DNA from: Paraburkholderia fungorum
Lineage (GTDB): Bacteria; Pseudomonadota; Gammaproteobacteria; Burkholderiales; Burkholderiaceae
Length of the DNA: 64,000 nt
NCBI RefSeq assembly: GCF_003610895.1
Contig: NZ_MCAS01000020.1
Span: forward strand, 1-64,000
Direction: 5' to 3'
Position numbers and translations under genes: made by a program. Below, piece after piece: positions 63,693 to 64,000 of the stretch. Positions within the stretch are counted from its first letter, which is position 1; each line of letters opens with the position of its first letter. The notes beneath the pieces are model-generated. The model had not been told where the DNA came from. It saw only the letters and a program-made list of their open reading frames with translations, and did no database searches.

Positions 63693-64000
63693 ATGCCCGC
63701 CATGAAGTCCTCGTTCACCGCTGGAAAAATGTTCGGCGACCGCCAGCTGAATTTTCTGCTGATCGTCAACGTACTCGTCGTGCTGGCCGCAACGTGGCTT
63801 TCGCGCGGGCAATTCGTCGATATCGACAACCTGCAGTCGATGGGCGGCCAGTTGCCCGAGCTTGGCCTGCTCGCGCTCGGGATCATGCTATCCATGGTGT
63901 CGGGCAACGGCGGGATCGACCTGTCGGGCGTCGGGCTCGCAAACCTGTCCGGCATGGTCGCCGCGCTGGTCGTACCGCGCTTCGTCAGTGGCGACGACTC
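63693..64000 (+). CDS. ABC sugar transporter permease, N-terminal part (truncated by window)
   Basis: The first 102 residues of a permease in the RbsC/BPD_transp_2 family, cut by the window end. It begins MPAMKSSFTAGKMFGDRQLN, has one hydrophobic helix (FLLIVNVLVVLAATWL) and the conserved GIMLSMVSGNGGIDLSGVGL, where RbsC-type permeases have their substrate-path motif. AAGGAG lies at 63684-63689. It is in the same operon as the kinase and implies a second importer gene set beyond the window. Confidence 0.85.
   Translation, partial: MPAMKSSFTAGKMFGDRQLNFLLIVNVLVVLAATWLSRGQFVDIDNLQSMGGQLPELGLLALGIMLSMVSGNGGIDLSGVGLANLSGMVAALVVPRFVSGDD

Overview
The window looks like a chromosomal segment of a Burkholderiaceae betaproteobacterium, most probably Paraburkholderia. 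The reasons are high GC content with strong codon bias, two Gram-negative trimeric porins of the Burkholderia type, an abundance of LysR regulators and MFS/ABC carriers, FtrA/GlxA-type regulation, and dense sugar-catabolic islands typical of plant- and soil-associated members. There is no tRNA, rRNA, insertion sequence, phage gene or CRISPR array. Genus assignment is inference from gene content.

Layout. (1) 1-5.5 kb: the end of an L-fucose-type oxidative pathway (UxaA-family dehydratase, aldo/keto reductase dehydrogenase, fuconolactonase-like hydrolase, keto-deoxy-fuconate-type SDR) followed by a porin with a strong terminator. (2) 5.8-14.9 kb: signalling block with a chemoreceptor, a candidate leftward small RNA in the gap behind it, a PAS-GGDEF-EAL protein, a REC-DUF3369-degenerate GGDEF-EAL protein and a membrane histidine kinase. 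(3) 15-21.7 kb: single genes (rhodanese, lipoprotein glycerophosphodiesterase, FtrA regulator, secreted TPR-like protein, DUF4239 membrane protein, DUF2252 kinase-like protein). (4) 21.8-29 kb: beta-glucoside operon (GH1 glucosidase, ABC importer, LacI repressor) with LacI-type operators, including a remarkable palindromic array of six sites. (5) 29-39.6 kb: RIO-type kinase, then LysR / M20 amidohydrolase / porin / MHS transporter, an ABM-like protein, a SulP transporter, a LysE exporter and its LysR neighbour. (6) 39.7-45 kb: VOC protein, and a sugar-acid module (ACS-family carrier, DapA-family lyase, LysR, enolase-superfamily dehydratase). (7) 45.3-53.6 kb: RND pump, adaptor and outer-membrane factor with a downstream two-component system. 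(8) 53.6-54.7 kb: DNA polymerase IV. (9) 54.9-64 kb: divergent pentose/deoxyribose-type cluster with an RbsABC-like importer on one side and long-form DERA, ALDH16-type two-domain aldehyde dehydrogenase, a possible 34-residue peptide, a ribokinase-family enzyme and the start of a second permease on the other.

How the parts fit. Most of the window is carbon scavenging: four separate sugar or sugar-acid modules each pair an importer or porin with its catabolic enzymes and, in most cases, a local regulator. They are separated by c-di-GMP/chemotaxis signalling, efflux and housekeeping genes. The least described items are the candidate three-hairpin RNA near 7.6 kb, the symmetric LacI-site array at 23.4 kb, the ALDH16-DERA-kinase cluster with its small translationally coupled ORF, and the use of a UxaA-family enzyme where an enolase-type fuconate dehydratase would be expected. 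No completely unprecedented multi-gene defence or biosynthetic system was recognised.
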